Below are positions 32,255 through 42,468 of a DNA stretch of 64,000 nt, piece after piece (the stretch's first letter is position 1; each line of letters starts with the position of its first letter). Position numbers and translations under genes: made by a program. The stretch covers positions 1-64,000 of the forward strand of contig JACQZZ010000116.1 of the NCBI GenBank assembly GCA_016213625.1, written 5' to 3'. The notes below the pieces were generated by a model that searched no databases, was not told the DNA's origin, and saw only the letters and a program-made list of their open reading frames with translations. This stretch comes from Actinomycetota bacterium (GTDB lineage Bacteria > Actinomycetota > Acidimicrobiia > Acidimicrobiales > Ilumatobacteraceae).

Positions 32255-33142
32255 TCAGTCCGGATGGCGGATGACGGCCACCGGGACGACGGAGTGTTGC
32301 AGCACGGTGCGGCTGACCGAGCCGAGCAGCAGCGAGGCGAAGCCACCATGGCCACGTGAGCCGACGACCACGAGGTCGGCGTCCTTGCCGGCGTCGATGA
32401 TGGCCTTCGCGGGGCTCTGTTCGCTGATGATGGAGTGGCACCGCAACGAGGGGGCCGCCTCCTTGACCTTCAGCGTGCTGGCTTCCAGCGTGCGCATGGC
32501 GTCGAGGCGCATGTCGTCGCGCGGTTCGCTGACTCCCGTGCGCGGCCCCTGATACGGATACGTCCATCCGTGCACGAGCACCAACTCGGCCATGCACCGC
32601 ACGGCCTCGTCGGCTGCCCACAGCAGGGCGGCGTCGCTGCCGGGCGACCCGTCGACACCGACGGCCACCCGGCCGATGGCGGCGTCGCGCCGATCGGAAC
32701 CGTGCACCACCACGACCGCACCATGCGCGCGGTGAGCGACGACGGAGGCGACGGACCCGAGCACATCGCTGAGGCGACCGGGGTGCGAGGTGGCACCGAT
32801 GACGATGATGTCGTCGCCGTGCGCTGCACCCACGAGGGCGTACGCGGGAGCGCCGAGCACGGTCTCTCCGGTGACCTCGATGGGCAGACCGAACGAGCGG
32901 GCCAGATTGACGGCCCGTTGGTTGACGGCCTCGTGCTCACTGACGATGCCTTCCATGGCCGTGCCGGTGATGGCACCGCTCCCGATCATGCCCGCCTCCA
33001 CTGCCACGGGCAGTTCGGCACAGGTGATGACGTGGAGTGGCCAACTGCGGCGGGCTGCTTCATGAGCAGCCCACCGCAGGGCCTCGACCGAACCTTCGGT
33101 GCCGTCCACGCCGACCAGCAGCCGCGGGGCACGAGAGGTCAT
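32255..33142 (-). CDS. Universal stress protein, tandem Usp domains
   Basis: This 295-residue cytosolic protein has two Usp folds: domain 1 ~6-148 (LLVGVDGTEGSVEALRWAA...GATSHPGRLSDVLGSVASVV) and domain 2 ~157-292 (VAVGVDGSPGSDAALLWAADEA...GSRGHGGFASLLLGSVSRTV). The second G-x2-G-x9-G-[ST] motif is canonical for ATP binding; the first is slightly degraded. Tandem Usp proteins are abundant in actinobacteria and are often induced by hypoxia or stationary phase. The gene begins 4 nt after the multicopper oxidase stop, so they share a transcript, which has a DosR-like box upstream (34585-34598). Confidence 0.9.
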   Translation of the reverse strand: MTSRAPRLLVGVDGTEGSVEALRWAAHEAARRSWPLHVITCAELPVAVEAGMIGSGAITGTAMEGIVSEHEAVNQRAVNLARSFGLPIEVTGETVLGAPAYALVGAAHGDDIIVIGATSHPGRLSDVLGSVASVVAHRAHGAVVVVHGSDRRDAAIGRVAVGVDGSPGSDAALLWAADEAVRCMAELVLVHGWTYPYQGPRTGVSEPRDDMRLDAMRTLEASTLKVKEAAPSLRCHSIISEQSPAKAIIDAGKDADLVVVGSRGHGGFASLLLGSVSRTVLQHSVVPVAVIRHPD

Positions 33143-33146
33143 GCCG

Positions 33147-34526
33147 TCAGCGCTCCACGATCAATGCGGTCACCATGTACCGCATGCCATCGGCGGTCTC
33201 GGCGTGGGTGAGGATGTGGCAGTGCCACGCCCACACGCCGGGGTCGGTGCCCATGTAGAGCACGGTGTAGCGCTCGCCGGGGGCGACGAGGATGGTGTCG
33301 GTGGGCATCGGCTCGTCGAGCGGCACACCGTCCTTGGCGACGACCCAACCCATCGGCTGGTGGAGGTGCATCGGGTGCACCAACAGGCCCTCGTTCATGT
33401 AGTGCACCATGATCGTCTCGCCGACGCGGATGGTGTAGGGCTCGGTGGCGGGGAAGCTCTTGCCGTTGAGGCTGAGGCCGATGACGCCGGCGTCGTTGAG
33501 CACCATGTTCATCGTCTTGGTCGGCTTCTCGGGGTAACCCTTGTCGATGAGCTTCTGCGGCACGGGCATCTCGTCGATGGTGAACGCACCGAACATGCCG
33601 TTGGGGATCTGCTCCTGCGCGTTGTGGTGCGAGTGGTAGATGCCGACGGACGGGCCCTTGGCCTCGAACTCGTAGATGTGCTCGCCGCCGGGGGTGGTGG
33701 GAGCCTCGGTGTAGGGATCCACGCCGTCCATCACGTTCGGGACCCGGATGCCGTGGAAGTGGAGCGAGGTGCTCTGCGGCAGCGCGTTCTTGAAGATGAT
33801 GCGCACGAGGTCGCCACTGGTGACGTGGATCTCGGGGGCGGGCACCTCACCGTTGTACGTCCAGGCCTTGACGATCTTGCCCGGCTCGACCTCCCAGTCG
33901 ACGATCTTCGCCTCGACCACGAACTCCTTGTAGCCATCGGCCGACATCGTGTACTCGGCCATGCTGCCATTGGTGCCGAGCGTCTTGGCGGGATAGAGCT
34001 GCGCAGCGGCGAGCATCCTCGCGTCCATGTCGGCGTTCGACTGGGCGGTCATCTCCATCTCGGTGCCGCCACCGGTGGTCTCACCACCGGCCGACTCGCC
34101 ACCGGAGCTGGCAGTGTCGCTGACCACCAGCGAACCGACCATGCCGGCGCCCTCGTGACCCGGCTGCGGGCAGACGACCCGGTAGGTGCCGGCCGGCGTG
34201 GCGGGAATGGTGAGGTCGTACGACACGCCTGCGGCGATGTCGATGCTCTTGATGCCGAGTTCGGCCACCTGGAAGTTGTGGACGGCCGCGCCGCCGTTCA
34301 TCAGGTGCAGGATCGCGCCGCCGGTCGGGATCTCGATGTTGGCGGGCTCGAAGGAGAAGTCCTTCATCGTGACGTTGATGGTGGGTAGGGCGCCGCCGCC
34401 TCCACCGCCTTCTGCGCTGCCCCCCGACGAACTGTCGTTGTTGAGGCCGAGAATCGCGACGCACAGTGCGGCAAGAGCCGCCACGAACGCGAGCCAACTG
34501 AGTACTGACCGGTCATCCTTGCTCAT
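33147..34526 (-). CDS. Membrane-anchored multicopper oxidase with N-terminal cupredoxin
   Basis: This 459-residue protein has one transmembrane anchor (~11-28) and a Gly/Ser linker. A plastocyanin-like domain (~47-136) carries type 1 copper ligands His83, Cys119, His124 and Met129 (VHNFQV; CPQPGHEGAGM). A laccase-like part with all four MCO motifs follows: LHFHGI (254-259), YHSHHN (297-302), HPMHLHQ (384-390) and WAWHCHILTHAETADGM (432-448). With two MCO cupredoxin domains plus the fused blue-copper domain it resembles two-domain laccases or copper nitrite reductase relatives with a built-in electron donor or acceptor. It is outside the cell. Possible roles are Cu(I), metal or phenol oxidation. 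It is upstream of and co-transcribed with the Usp gene. Confidence 0.88.
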   Translation of the reverse strand: MSKDDRSVLSWLAFVAALAALCVAILGLNNDSSSGGSAEGGGGGGALPTINVTMKDFSFEPANIEIPTGGAILHLMNGGAAVHNFQVAELGIKSIDIAAGVSYDLTIPATPAGTYRVVCPQPGHEGAGMVGSLVVSDTASSGGESAGGETTGGGTEMEMTAQSNADMDARMLAAAQLYPAKTLGTNGSMAEYTMSADGYKEFVVEAKIVDWEVEPGKIVKAWTYNGEVPAPEIHVTSGDLVRIIFKNALPQSTSLHFHGIRVPNVMDGVDPYTEAPTTPGGEHIYEFEAKGPSVGIYHSHHNAQEQIPNGMFGAFTIDEMPVPQKLIDKGYPEKPTKTMNMVLNDAGVIGLSLNGKSFPATEPYTIRVGETIMVHYMNEGLLVHPMHLHQPMGWVVAKDGVPLDEPMPTDTILVAPGERYTVLYMGTDPGVWAWHCHILTHAETADGMRYMVTALIVER

Positions 34527-34527
34527 G

Positions 34528-34552
34528 CCCGCCAGCCTGCTGGCTGGGCGGG
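34528..34552. promoter_or_regulatory. Strong hairpin just before the multicopper oxidase start
   Basis: CCCGCCAGCC and GGCTGGGCGGG pair (one bulged base) around a TGCT loop, ending one base from the ATG. In the mRNA it would mask the start region, so it may control translation or be an operator. A metal response is possible but not shown. Confidence 0.45.
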
Positions 34553-34584
34553 TGCGTCAGTAGGGCATGAAGCACACCGGGCTT

Positions 34585-34598
34585 GGGACCAAAGTCCC
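34585..34598. promoter_or_regulatory. DosR/DevR-like palindromic box
   Basis: GGGACCAAAGTCCC matches the core GGGACTWWAGTCCC of the mycobacterial DosR box at 13 of 14 positions on either strand. It lies 59-72 bp upstream of the multicopper oxidase ATG, in front of an operon that ends with a universal stress protein, a typical DosR target class. Regulation is inferred. Confidence 0.5.
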
Positions 34599-34611
34599 AC
34601 CCGGCCGGGAT

Positions 34612-35781
34612 TCAGGTCGCGGCGAGCCGTTCGACCACCCGGAGCAGGCGTTGTACGTCGTCGGGCTCCAGGTAACGGGAGATGCCGGCCCGTACGACCC
34701 CGCCGGTGGTGTCAAGGCCCAGCTGGCCCACGACCTCGATCGCGTAGTTGTGGCCGTCCCACACGGCGATCTTCTCGGCCGCCAGTTCCCTGGCCACTTC
34801 CGAGGGTGTGTGGCCGGCCACGGTGAACGCCGCCGTGGGCGTGCGTCCTTCCAGGCCCGCCACGCCGTACACGGTGACACCGGCGATGGACTGCAGCCCG
34901 GAGAGCAGCGGCGCGAACAGCTCGTTCTCGGCGGCCTGCAACCGGTCCATGCCTTCTTCCATGAGGAAGCCGACGGTGGCCTCGATGCCGGCGATCGCCT
35001 CGAAGTTCGGCATACCGGTCTCGAACCGCGACGGGCCTTCATCGTGCGACGGGCGCACTTTGAACACGGGGAGCGCCTGCAGCAGCGCAGGGTCGCACCA
35101 CAGCACGCCCGAATGCGGGGCGTACCACTTGTAGGGAGAGGTGACCATCGCGTCGCACCCGAGCACGGCGATGTCGATGCGCTGGTGCGGCGCCAGCGCC
35201 ACGGCGTCGATGAACACGCGGGCGCCGGCGGCGTGCGCGGCATCGATGATGGGCTTGAGATCCGGTGCGGTGCCCAACAGGTTGCTGGCACCCGGCAGGG
35301 TGACCCACTTGGTGCGTTCGTCGATGAGGTCGATGACGTTCGCCGGTGGCAACGTGCACGACACGGGGTCGAACGGCGCCAGCACGTGCTCGGCCCCGGC
35401 GGTCTGCGCCGCACGCATCCAGGTGGACACGTTGGCGTCGTGATCCATGCGGGTACCGACGATGCGGTCGCCCGGCTGGAGCGTGGCCCCGACGGCCCGC
35501 GAGAACGCGAACGTGAGGCTGGTCATGTTGGGACCGAAGGTCACACCATCGGCTGGGGCGTTGAACAGGCGACCCACCGCGGCGCGAGTGCGCTCGACCA
35601 GTTCGTCGGCCTTCACGGCCGCGGCGAAGTGGCCGCCGCCGCACCCGTTCGAGCCATCGGAGAGCCACGTGGTCATCGCGGTGATCGCGCTGTCGACCAC
35701 CTGCGTGCCGGCGGGACCGTCGAAGCGCGCCCACCCGTCGGACACACCGGGGAACCGGTGGCGGAGTGAGGTGAAGGTCAT
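34612..35781 (-). CDS. Cysteine-desulfurase-like class V aminotransferase
   Basis: This 389-residue fold-type-I PLP enzyme has GNATs absent and the csd-like order GWARFDGPAGTQVVDSAI, TFGPNMTSLTFAFSRA, GTRMDHDANVSTW (PLP-stacking His), ARVFIDAVALAPHQRIDIA (Asp) and the PLP lysine in VTSPYKWYAPHSGVLW. The C-terminal small domain (AAFTVAGHTPSEVARELAAEKIAVWDGHNYA) matches the CsdA/'cysteine desulfurase-like, SAM-dependent-methyltransferase-associated' type. I see no clear active-site cysteine loop of SufS type, so desulfurase activity is uncertain. ATG overlaps the stop of the small upstream gene. It is separated from the MCO by a 85-bp gap containing the DosR-like box. Confidence 0.83.
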   Translation of the reverse strand: MTFTSLRHRFPGVSDGWARFDGPAGTQVVDSAITAMTTWLSDGSNGCGGGHFAAAVKADELVERTRAAVGRLFNAPADGVTFGPNMTSLTFAFSRAVGATLQPGDRIVGTRMDHDANVSTWMRAAQTAGAEHVLAPFDPVSCTLPPANVIDLIDERTKWVTLPGASNLLGTAPDLKPIIDAAHAAGARVFIDAVALAPHQRIDIAVLGCDAMVTSPYKWYAPHSGVLWCDPALLQALPVFKVRPSHDEGPSRFETGMPNFEAIAGIEATVGFLMEEGMDRLQAAENELFAPLLSGLQSIAGVTVYGVAGLEGRTPTAAFTVAGHTPSEVARELAAEKIAVWDGHNYAIEVVGQLGLDTTGGVVRAGISRYLEPDDVQRLLRVVERLAAT

Positions 35782-36056
35782 CAGGGGCGCTTGGCCGCTT
35801 TGGCGAGCCGCTTGGCGGTCTTGCCGACGGGCTCGATGTTGCGCTGGTCGAGGTCGCCCATCTCCACGCCGTTCACGAACAGCACGCGATAGCGCTGCCA
35901 GTTGAACCCGTTGGCCAGGATGACCTTGCCCTGGGTGCCGGCCGGCACGTCCTGCAGCTCGATGGTGTTCTGCACCTTGTCGCCGATGCGCAGGTCGAGT
36001 TGGTTCGGGTGCGGCTTGGCGAGGGCGTGCGGCTTCCACAACGTCATGACACGCAT
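35781..36056 (-). CDS. Small SH3-like barrel protein
   Basis: 91 residues from ATG 36056, or 88 from ATG 36047 (MTLWKPHAL). The body, GDKVQNTIELQDVPAGTQGKVILANGFNWQRYRVLF, reads as a KOW/SH3-like small beta barrel with 'VPAGTQGKV' as its turn motif. The tail is Lys/Arg-rich (GKTAKRLAKAAKRP) and may contact nucleic acid. No family name can be given. It is coupled to the aminotransferase downstream through ATGA overlap and divergent from tig with 70 bp between starts. Confidence 0.65.
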   Translation of the reverse strand: MRVMTLWKPHALAKPHPNQLDLRIGDKVQNTIELQDVPAGTQGKVILANGFNWQRYRVLFVNGVEMGDLDQRNIEPVGKTAKRLAKAAKRP

Positions 36057-36111
36057 TCTGCACGATTCATGCCGTCCACCGGGCATTCGGCACGAACCGG
36101 AGTGCTCCCGG

Positions 36112-36117
36112 TAGAGT
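36112..36117 (+). promoter_or_regulatory. -10 box of tig
   Basis: TAGAGT lies 9 nt before the GTG start with no Shine-Dalgarno between, consistent with a leaderless or nearly leaderless tig mRNA. Confidence 0.5.
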
Positions 36118-36126
36118 CGTCGCTCT

Positions 36127-37593
36127 GTGAAAAGCACGATCGAACCCGCCGACGACACCCTCGCCACCAGCATCGACACCGCCGACGGCGACGATGCCAG
36201 CACCGAGACGCCCGCCCGTACCCCCCGTGATCTCGTGAAGCTGACGGTGGTGATCGACGAGGACGAATTCGACCGCGACATCGATCAGGCCTTCCGCAAG
36301 ATCGGCCGCGAGGCCAGCCTCCCCGGCTTCCGTGCGGGCAAGGTGCCGCGCAAGGTGCTCGAGGCCCGCATCGGCATCGCTGCCGCTCGCGAGGAAGCCC
36401 TCCGCGACGCCATTCCTCAGTACCTGGCGAAGGCGGTGCGCGAACACGACGTGGATCTCATCGCCACCCCCGAGGTCGAGATCCTCAGCGGAGCGGACGC
36501 CGGCCCGGTCGAGTTCGAGGCCGTGTGCGAGGTTCGCCCCGTCATCACCGTGCCCGGCTACGGCGGGCTGCGCGTGGAACTGCCCAATCCGCAGGCCACC
36601 GAAGAGGAGATCCAGGAAGCCATCGAGGCCGAGCGCCGTCGCCAGGGCAGCCTGGTCGACGTCACCCGTCCCGTCGAGGCCGGCGACCACGTCACCCTCA
36701 CCCTCGCGGCCAGCCGCGACGGCGAACCCGTCCCCGGCCTCAACACCGAGGACTGGCTGTACGAGGTGGGCAAGGGCTGGGTGGCCGAGGGCTTCGACGA
36801 TCAGCTCGTCGGCACCACCGCCGGTGCCGAGCTGTCGTTCAGCGCCAACCCCACCGGCATGAACGAGCCGGCCGAGTTCGAGGTCACCGTCACCAACGTG
36901 CAGGAGATGCAGCTGCCCGAGGTCACCGACGAATGGGTGTCCGAGAACCTCGGCGAGTTCGACACGCTCGAGGCGTGGCGCGAAGCCATCGCCCTGCGCG
37001 TCGGCACCGCCAAGCTCAACCAGGCGCGCAACCTCTACATCGACCGGGCCACCACGGCGCTCGCCGAACTGGTCGAGGCCGATCCGCCCGCCAGCATGGT
37101 GCAGGGCGACCTGCAGGCTCGCGTGCAGAACACCGTGCAGCAGTTCCAGCAGCAGGGCATCAGCATCGACCAGTGGCTGCAGGCCACCGGCCAGGACGCC
37201 AACTCCTTCGTCGCCTCGCTGCAGGTGCAGAGCGAGAAGGCCGTGAAGGTCGATCTGGCGCTGCGCGCCGTCGCCACCGCCGAGGGCATCGACGCCACCG
37301 ACGACGATCTCAACGCCGAGTACGCCCGCATCGCGATGCAGGTGCGCCAGAAGGCCAGCGAAGTGCGCAAGGCCTACGAGAAGAACGACGCGGTCACCGA
37401 TCTGCTCGCGCAGATCCGCAAGACCAAGGCGCTCGACTGGGTGCTCGAGCACGCCGAAGTGGTCGACGAGGCGGGCAACGCCATCGACCGTGCCCAGCTG
37501 ATGGGCGACCACGATCACGACCATGATCACGATCACGATCACGACCACCACGATCACGATCACGATCACGACCACCACGATCACGAGCACTGA
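36127..37593 (+). CDS. tig: Trigger factor with His/Asp-rich tail
   Basis: This 488-residue ribosome-associated chaperone and prolyl isomerase has an N-terminal ribosome-binding domain (~38-165) with the signature [17 protein letters not shown]. The FKBP-type domain (~180-275) reads [22 protein letters not shown]...[16 protein letters not shown], followed by the long helical C-terminal domain (~275-455). After MGDHD the protein ends in about 28 residues made almost only of His and Asp (37,503-37,590). This acts as a likely metal-binding tail like that of SlyD, unusual for trigger factor. The start is GTG; the first 36 residues are acidic and Thr/Asp-rich, ahead of the conserved domain. clpP follows after 11 nt and clpX next, the usual tig-clpP-clpX order. 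Confidence 0.95.
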   Translation: MKSTIEPADDTLATSIDTADGDDASTETPARTPRDLVKLTVVIDEDEFDRDIDQAFRKIGREASLPGFRAGKVPRKVLEARIGIAAAREEALRDAIPQYLAKAVREHDVDLIATPEVEILSGADAGPVEFEAVCEVRPVITVPGYGGLRVELPNPQATEEEIQEAIEAERRRQGSLVDVTRPVEAGDHVTLTLAASRDGEPVPGLNTEDWLYEVGKGWVAEGFDDQLVGTTAGAELSFSANPTGMNEPAEFEVTVTNVQEMQLPEVTDEWVSENLGEFDTLEAWREAIALRVGTAKLNQARNLYIDRATTALAELVEADPPASMVQGDLQARVQNTVQQFQQQGISIDQWLQATGQDANSFVASLQVQSEKAVKVDLALRAVATAEGIDATDDDLNAEYARIAMQVRQKASEVRKAYEKNDAVTDLLAQIRKTKALDWVLEHAEVVDEAGNAIDRAQLMGDHDHDHDHDHDHDHHDHDHDHDHHDHEH

Positions 37594-37604
37594 GGAGCGC
37601 CGGA

Positions 37605-38243
37605 GTGAAGGATTTCACGATGATGTCGGGGTACCAGATTCCCGGTGTGGTCGAGCAGACCAGCCGCGGTGAGCGCAGCTACGACCTGTACAGCCGCCTC
37701 CTGCGCGACAACATCATCTGGCTCGACACGCCCATCGACGACGCGTCCGCCAGCCTCACCTGCGCCAAGTTGGTGTATCTCGAGAGCGAGAACCCCGACA
37801 AGGACATCAGCATCTACATCAACAGCCCCGGTGGCGACATCACCGCGCTGTTCGCCATCTACGACACGATGCAGTTCATCAAGAACGACATCGCCACCAT
37901 CTGCCTCGGCCAGGCCGCCTCGGCTGCCGCGGTGTTGCTCGCAGCCGGCACCAAGGGCAAGCGTCTCGCCCTGCCGCACAGTCGCATCCTCCTCCACCAG
38001 CCGTACGGCCAGGTGGGCTACGGCCAGGTCACCGACCTCGAGCTCGCGGCCAAGGAGATCCTGCGGATGCGCGACCTGCTCGAGGAACTTCTGGCCAAGC
38101 ACACGGGTCAGCCCATCGAGCGCGTCCACACCGATACCGACCGCGACTTCGTGATGGAAGCACCCGAGGCCCTCGCGTATGGCATCATCGACGATGTCAT
38201 CACGTCGCGAGAGATGGTCGACCGCACCGGTCCGATCCGCTGA
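37605..38243 (+). CDS. clpP: ATP-dependent Clp protease proteolytic subunit
   Basis: This 212-residue serine peptidase forms the ClpP tetradecamer that degrades proteins unfolded by ClpX. The catalytic triad is visible: Ser in [14 protein letters not shown], His in [11 protein letters not shown] and Asp in [23 protein letters not shown] is the oligomer/substrate-binding signature. The GTG start follows GAGGAG at good spacing; ATG 37620 would give a shorter form. A propeptide (~15 residues) is probably removed. Only one clpP copy occurs here, although actinobacteria often have two. Confidence 0.95.
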   Translation: MKDFTMMSGYQIPGVVEQTSRGERSYDLYSRLLRDNIIWLDTPIDDASASLTCAKLVYLESENPDKDISIYINSPGGDITALFAIYDTMQFIKNDIATICLGQAASAAAVLLAAGTKGKRLALPHSRILLHQPYGQVGYGQVTDLELAAKEILRMRDLLEELLAKHTGQPIERVHTDTDRDFVMEAPEALAYGIIDDVITSREMVDRTGPIR

Positions 38244-38297
38244 TCACGACGCGACGACAGCTCGTCCAGTCAGAGGGCCTGTTCAGAGGAGATCGCA

Positions 38298-39578
<1,281 letters not shown>

Positions 39579-39608
39579 CCCGGGGCGCCGCGCCCCCATG
39601 GCCACCCG

Positions 39609-40904
39609 ATGAACTACCAGGACGCTCTCGACTACCTCGACGCGCACGCGAGCTACGAGACCACCGGCCGCATCGAGTCGCCCACGCTCGACCGGATGCG
39701 GGCGCTCGTGGCCGCGATGGGCGACCCGCAACTGGCATACCCCGTCATCCACATCACCGGCACCAATGGCAAGGGCTCCACCACGCAGATGATCACCCGT
39801 CTGCTGATGGCGCACGGCCTCACCGTGGGCACGTACACCAGCCCACACCTGGAACGCCTGAACGAGCGCATCAGCGTGAACTGCGAACCCATCCCCGACG
39901 ACGACTTCGCCGAACAGATCGCGGCCATCGCCGACCTTGAGGGACTCACCGGTGTCCGCCCTTCGTACTTCGAGGCCATCACGGCCGCCGCCTACCGATG
40001 GTTCGCCGACGTGGCGGTCGACGTCGCGGTCATCGAGGTCGGCCTGCTCGGCCGCTGGGACGCCACCAACGTGTGTGAATCGCAGGTCGCGGTCATCACC
40101 AACATCGGCGTGGACCACACCGAGTTCGCCGGGCCCACGCTGGAACACATCGCCCGCGAGAAGTCGGGCATCATCAAACCCGGCAGCGCGGTGGTCATCG
40201 GCGAGACCGACCCCGAGCTCGTGCGTGTCTTCACCGCGGCCGGGGGAGCGAGCAACCTGGTTCGTGGCGAGGACTTCGAGGTGCTCGAGCAGAGCCTGGC
40301 GCTCGGCGGACGCGTCGTCGATCTGCGTACGCCCACCACCATCTACCCCGAGGTGTTCGTGCCGTTGAACGGCCGCCACCAGTGCGAGAACGCGGCGGTG
40401 GCGCTCACCGCGGTCGAGGCCTTCTTCGCCGCGCCAGTGCCGGGCGAGATCGTGTCCGATGGCTTCGCCCAGGTCTCGATGCCGGGTCGGTTCGAGGTGC
40501 TGGGGCACCAGCCGCTGGTCATCGTCGACGGCGCGCACAACCCGCCCGGCGCCGACTCGTGCGCCACGGTGTTCTTCGAGGACTTCGACCCGGCCGGCCG
40601 GCGCCTGCTGGTGGTCGGCTGCCTGAAGGGCCGCGATGCTCGCGAGATGCTGTCCGCGCTGCGCGCCGACGAGTTCGACACGGTGTTCGTGTGCACCGCG
40701 CCCTCGCCTCGCGGCCTGCCCTCCGAGGAGATGTACGCCGCGGCGAAGGCCATCGGCTGCGACCACGTGGTGCGCTCCGACACGGTCGAGCGGGCCATCG
40801 ACAAGGCCCGCACCGACGCCATGGCGGAGGACGCCATCCTCGTCACCGGCTCGCTGTACATCGTCGGTGCGGCTCGGCCGTACCTGCGCGACTCGCTCCG
40901 CTGA
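39609..40904 (+). CDS. folC: Dihydrofolate synthase / folylpolyglutamate synthase
   Basis: This 431-residue Mur-ligase-family enzyme adds glutamate to dihydropteroate or folates. It has ATP-binding ITGTNGKGSTTQM, YTSPHLERLNERI, VEVGLLGRWDATN, ITNIGVDHTEF and EKSGIIKPGS, with the C-terminal ligase domain containing VDGAHNPPGA. All are classical FolC signatures. ATG 39609 lies 30 nt after clpX, with no strong ribosome site. Unlike many actinobacteria, valS is not between clpX and folC. Confidence 0.95.
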   Translation: MNYQDALDYLDAHASYETTGRIESPTLDRMRALVAAMGDPQLAYPVIHITGTNGKGSTTQMITRLLMAHGLTVGTYTSPHLERLNERISVNCEPIPDDDFAEQIAAIADLEGLTGVRPSYFEAITAAAYRWFADVAVDVAVIEVGLLGRWDATNVCESQVAVITNIGVDHTEFAGPTLEHIAREKSGIIKPGSAVVIGETDPELVRVFTAAGGASNLVRGEDFEVLEQSLALGGRVVDLRTPTTIYPEVFVPLNGRHQCENAAVALTAVEAFFAAPVPGEIVSDGFAQVSMPGRFEVLGHQPLVIVDGAHNPPGADSCATVFFEDFDPAGRRLLVVGCLKGRDAREMLSALRADEFDTVFVCTAPSPRGLPSEEMYAAAKAIGCDHVVRSDTVERAIDKARTDAMAEDAILVTGSLYIVGAARPYLRDSLR

Positions 40905-40931
40905 CGCATCCGCTCGGGGCGTATGGGCCGG

Positions 40932-40937
40932 TAGCGT
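40932..40937 (+). promoter_or_regulatory. -10 box of ndk
   Basis: TAGCGT 8 nt before ATG 40946, no Shine-Dalgarno; suggests a leaderless ndk transcript separate from folC. Confidence 0.5.
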
Positions 40938-40945
40938 TGCTCGCC

Positions 40946-41356
40946 ATGTCCGACCGCACTCTCGTTCTGCTGAAGCCCGACGCCGTGAAGCGCAAGCTCA
41001 CCGGCCAGATCATCGCCCGCATCGAGGCGAAGGATCTCACCATCGTGGCCATGGACCTGCGCCAGCTCGACGAGTCCGTGCTGTCGCGTCACTACGCCGA
41101 GCACGTCGGCAAGGGCTTCTACGCCGACCTCGTGTCGTTCATGAGCAGCGGCCCCGTCGTCGCCATGGTCGTCGAGGGCCCCGAGGACACCTGGGAAGTC
41201 ATGCGCACGCTCATGGGCGCCACCAACTCGCGCAAGGCGGCCGGTGGCACCATCCGTGGCGACCTCAGCGCCTCGTTCACCGAGAACCTGGTGCACGGCT
41301 CCGACTCGCTCGAATCCGCCCAGCGCGAGATCGACATCTTCTTCCCGAATCTGTAA
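40946..41356 (+). CDS. ndk: Nucleoside-diphosphate kinase
   Basis: This 136-residue enzyme balances NTP pools by phosphate transfer through a phospho-histidine. The catalytic His is in NLVHGSDS; TLVLLKPDAVKRKL, GATNSRKAAGGTIRGDL and the C-terminal EIDIFFPN are standard. Length is exactly typical. It lies between folC and mreB, an order shared by many actinobacteria. Confidence 0.97.
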   Translation: MSDRTLVLLKPDAVKRKLTGQIIARIEAKDLTIVAMDLRQLDESVLSRHYAEHVGKGFYADLVSFMSSGPVVAMVVEGPEDTWEVMRTLMGATNSRKAAGGTIRGDLSASFTENLVHGSDSLESAQREIDIFFPNL

Positions 41357-41372
41357 CAAACCATCGGGCCGC

Positions 41373-41378
41373 TACACT
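41373..41378 (+). promoter_or_regulatory. -10 box upstream of mreB
   Basis: TACACT, 37 nt before ATG 41416. The leader contains GAGGAGGAG close to the ATG, so the elongasome operon would have a leadered message with a strong ribosome site. Confidence 0.45.
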
Positions 41379-41415
41379 GGCTCGTCATGTTCGGGCGACG
41401 TCGAGGAGGAGTGTG

Positions 41416-42450
41416 ATGGCTCGGAGCAATCCGCTCGCGTTGGGTCGCGATCTCGCCATCGACCTCGGTACGGCGAACACCCTCATCTATGCACGCGGTC
41501 AGGGCGTGGTGCTCAACGAGCCCTCCGTCGTGGCCATCGACATCACCGACGGTCGCCCGGTGGCGGTCGGTCTGGAAGCCAAGCGCATGATGGGCCGCAC
41601 GCCCGGTCGCATCAAGACCATCCGCCCCTTGAAGGACGGCGTCATCGCCGACTTCGAGGTGTGCGAGAAGATGCTGCGCTACTTCATCCAGAAGGTGCAC
41701 GCCAGCCGGTGGAGCAAGCCGCGCATGGTCATCTGCGTGCCGTCGGGCATCACCGGTGTGGAACAGCGCGCCGTGCAGGACGCTGCTGAGTACGCCGGCG
41801 CTCGCAAGCCGGTGCACATCATCGAAGAACCCATGGCAGCGGCCATCGGGGCCGACATGCCGGTGCACGAGCCCAGCGGCAACATGATCGTCGACATCGG
41901 CGGTGGCACCACGGAAGTGGCCGTCATCTCGCTCGGCGGCATCGTCACCGCGCAGTCGGTGCGCGTGGCCGGCGACGAACTCGACGACGCGGTGCTGCAG
42001 TACGTGAAGAAGGAATTCTCGCTGGCCATCGGCGATCGCACTGCCGAAGAGATCAAGATCCACATGGGTTCTGCGTGGCCGCTCGACGACGAGCTCACCG
42101 CCGACATCCGAGGTCGCGACCTCATCAGCGGCCTACCGCGCACCATTCCGCTCACCACCGAACAGGTTCGTGAAGCCCTTTCCGAGCCGGTGTCTGCCAT
42201 TGTCGATGCTGTGAAAGCAACACTCGACCGCACGCCGCCGGAACTCGCGGCCGACATCATGGAGCAAGGCATCATGATCACCGGTGGTGGCGCGCTGCTC
42301 GCCGGGCTCGACCGCCGGCTGTCGCACGAGACCGGCATGCCCATCAACATCGCACGCGACCCGCTGTTCAGCGTGGTCATCGGCTCAGGCCGCGCGTTGG
42401 AGAACATCGACGCGATGCGGGGGCTCATGTCGCTCGGCGGCGACGACTAA
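41416..42450 (+). CDS. mreB: Rod-shape-determining actin homolog MreB
   Basis: This 344-residue bacterial actin organises lateral wall synthesis. It has phosphate-1 loop AIDLGTANTLIY, phosphate-2 MIVDIGGGTTEVAVISLGG and adenosine motif IMITGGGALLAGL. The MreB-typical VCVPSGITGVEQRAV is present, as VICVPSGITGVEQRAV. There is no obvious extra amphipathic N-terminus beyond MARSNPLALGRD. First gene of mreB-mreC-mreD-mrdA-rodA. Confidence 0.97.
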   Translation: MARSNPLALGRDLAIDLGTANTLIYARGQGVVLNEPSVVAIDITDGRPVAVGLEAKRMMGRTPGRIKTIRPLKDGVIADFEVCEKMLRYFIQKVHASRWSKPRMVICVPSGITGVEQRAVQDAAEYAGARKPVHIIEEPMAAAIGADMPVHEPSGNMIVDIGGGTTEVAVISLGGIVTAQSVRVAGDELDDAVLQYVKKEFSLAIGDRTAEEIKIHMGSAWPLDDELTADIRGRDLISGLPRTIPLTTEQVREALSEPVSAIVDAVKATLDRTPPELAADIMEQGIMITGGGALLAGLDRRLSHETGMPINIARDPLFSVVIGSGRALENIDAMRGLMSLGGDD

Positions 42451-42468
42451 GCAACGGCGGCCCATCTC

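Noticed and set aside
37507-37590. Short-period repeat in tig as a CRISPR or microsatellite
   Set aside because: It is an in-frame His/Asp codon run within the tig coding sequence, without spacers.
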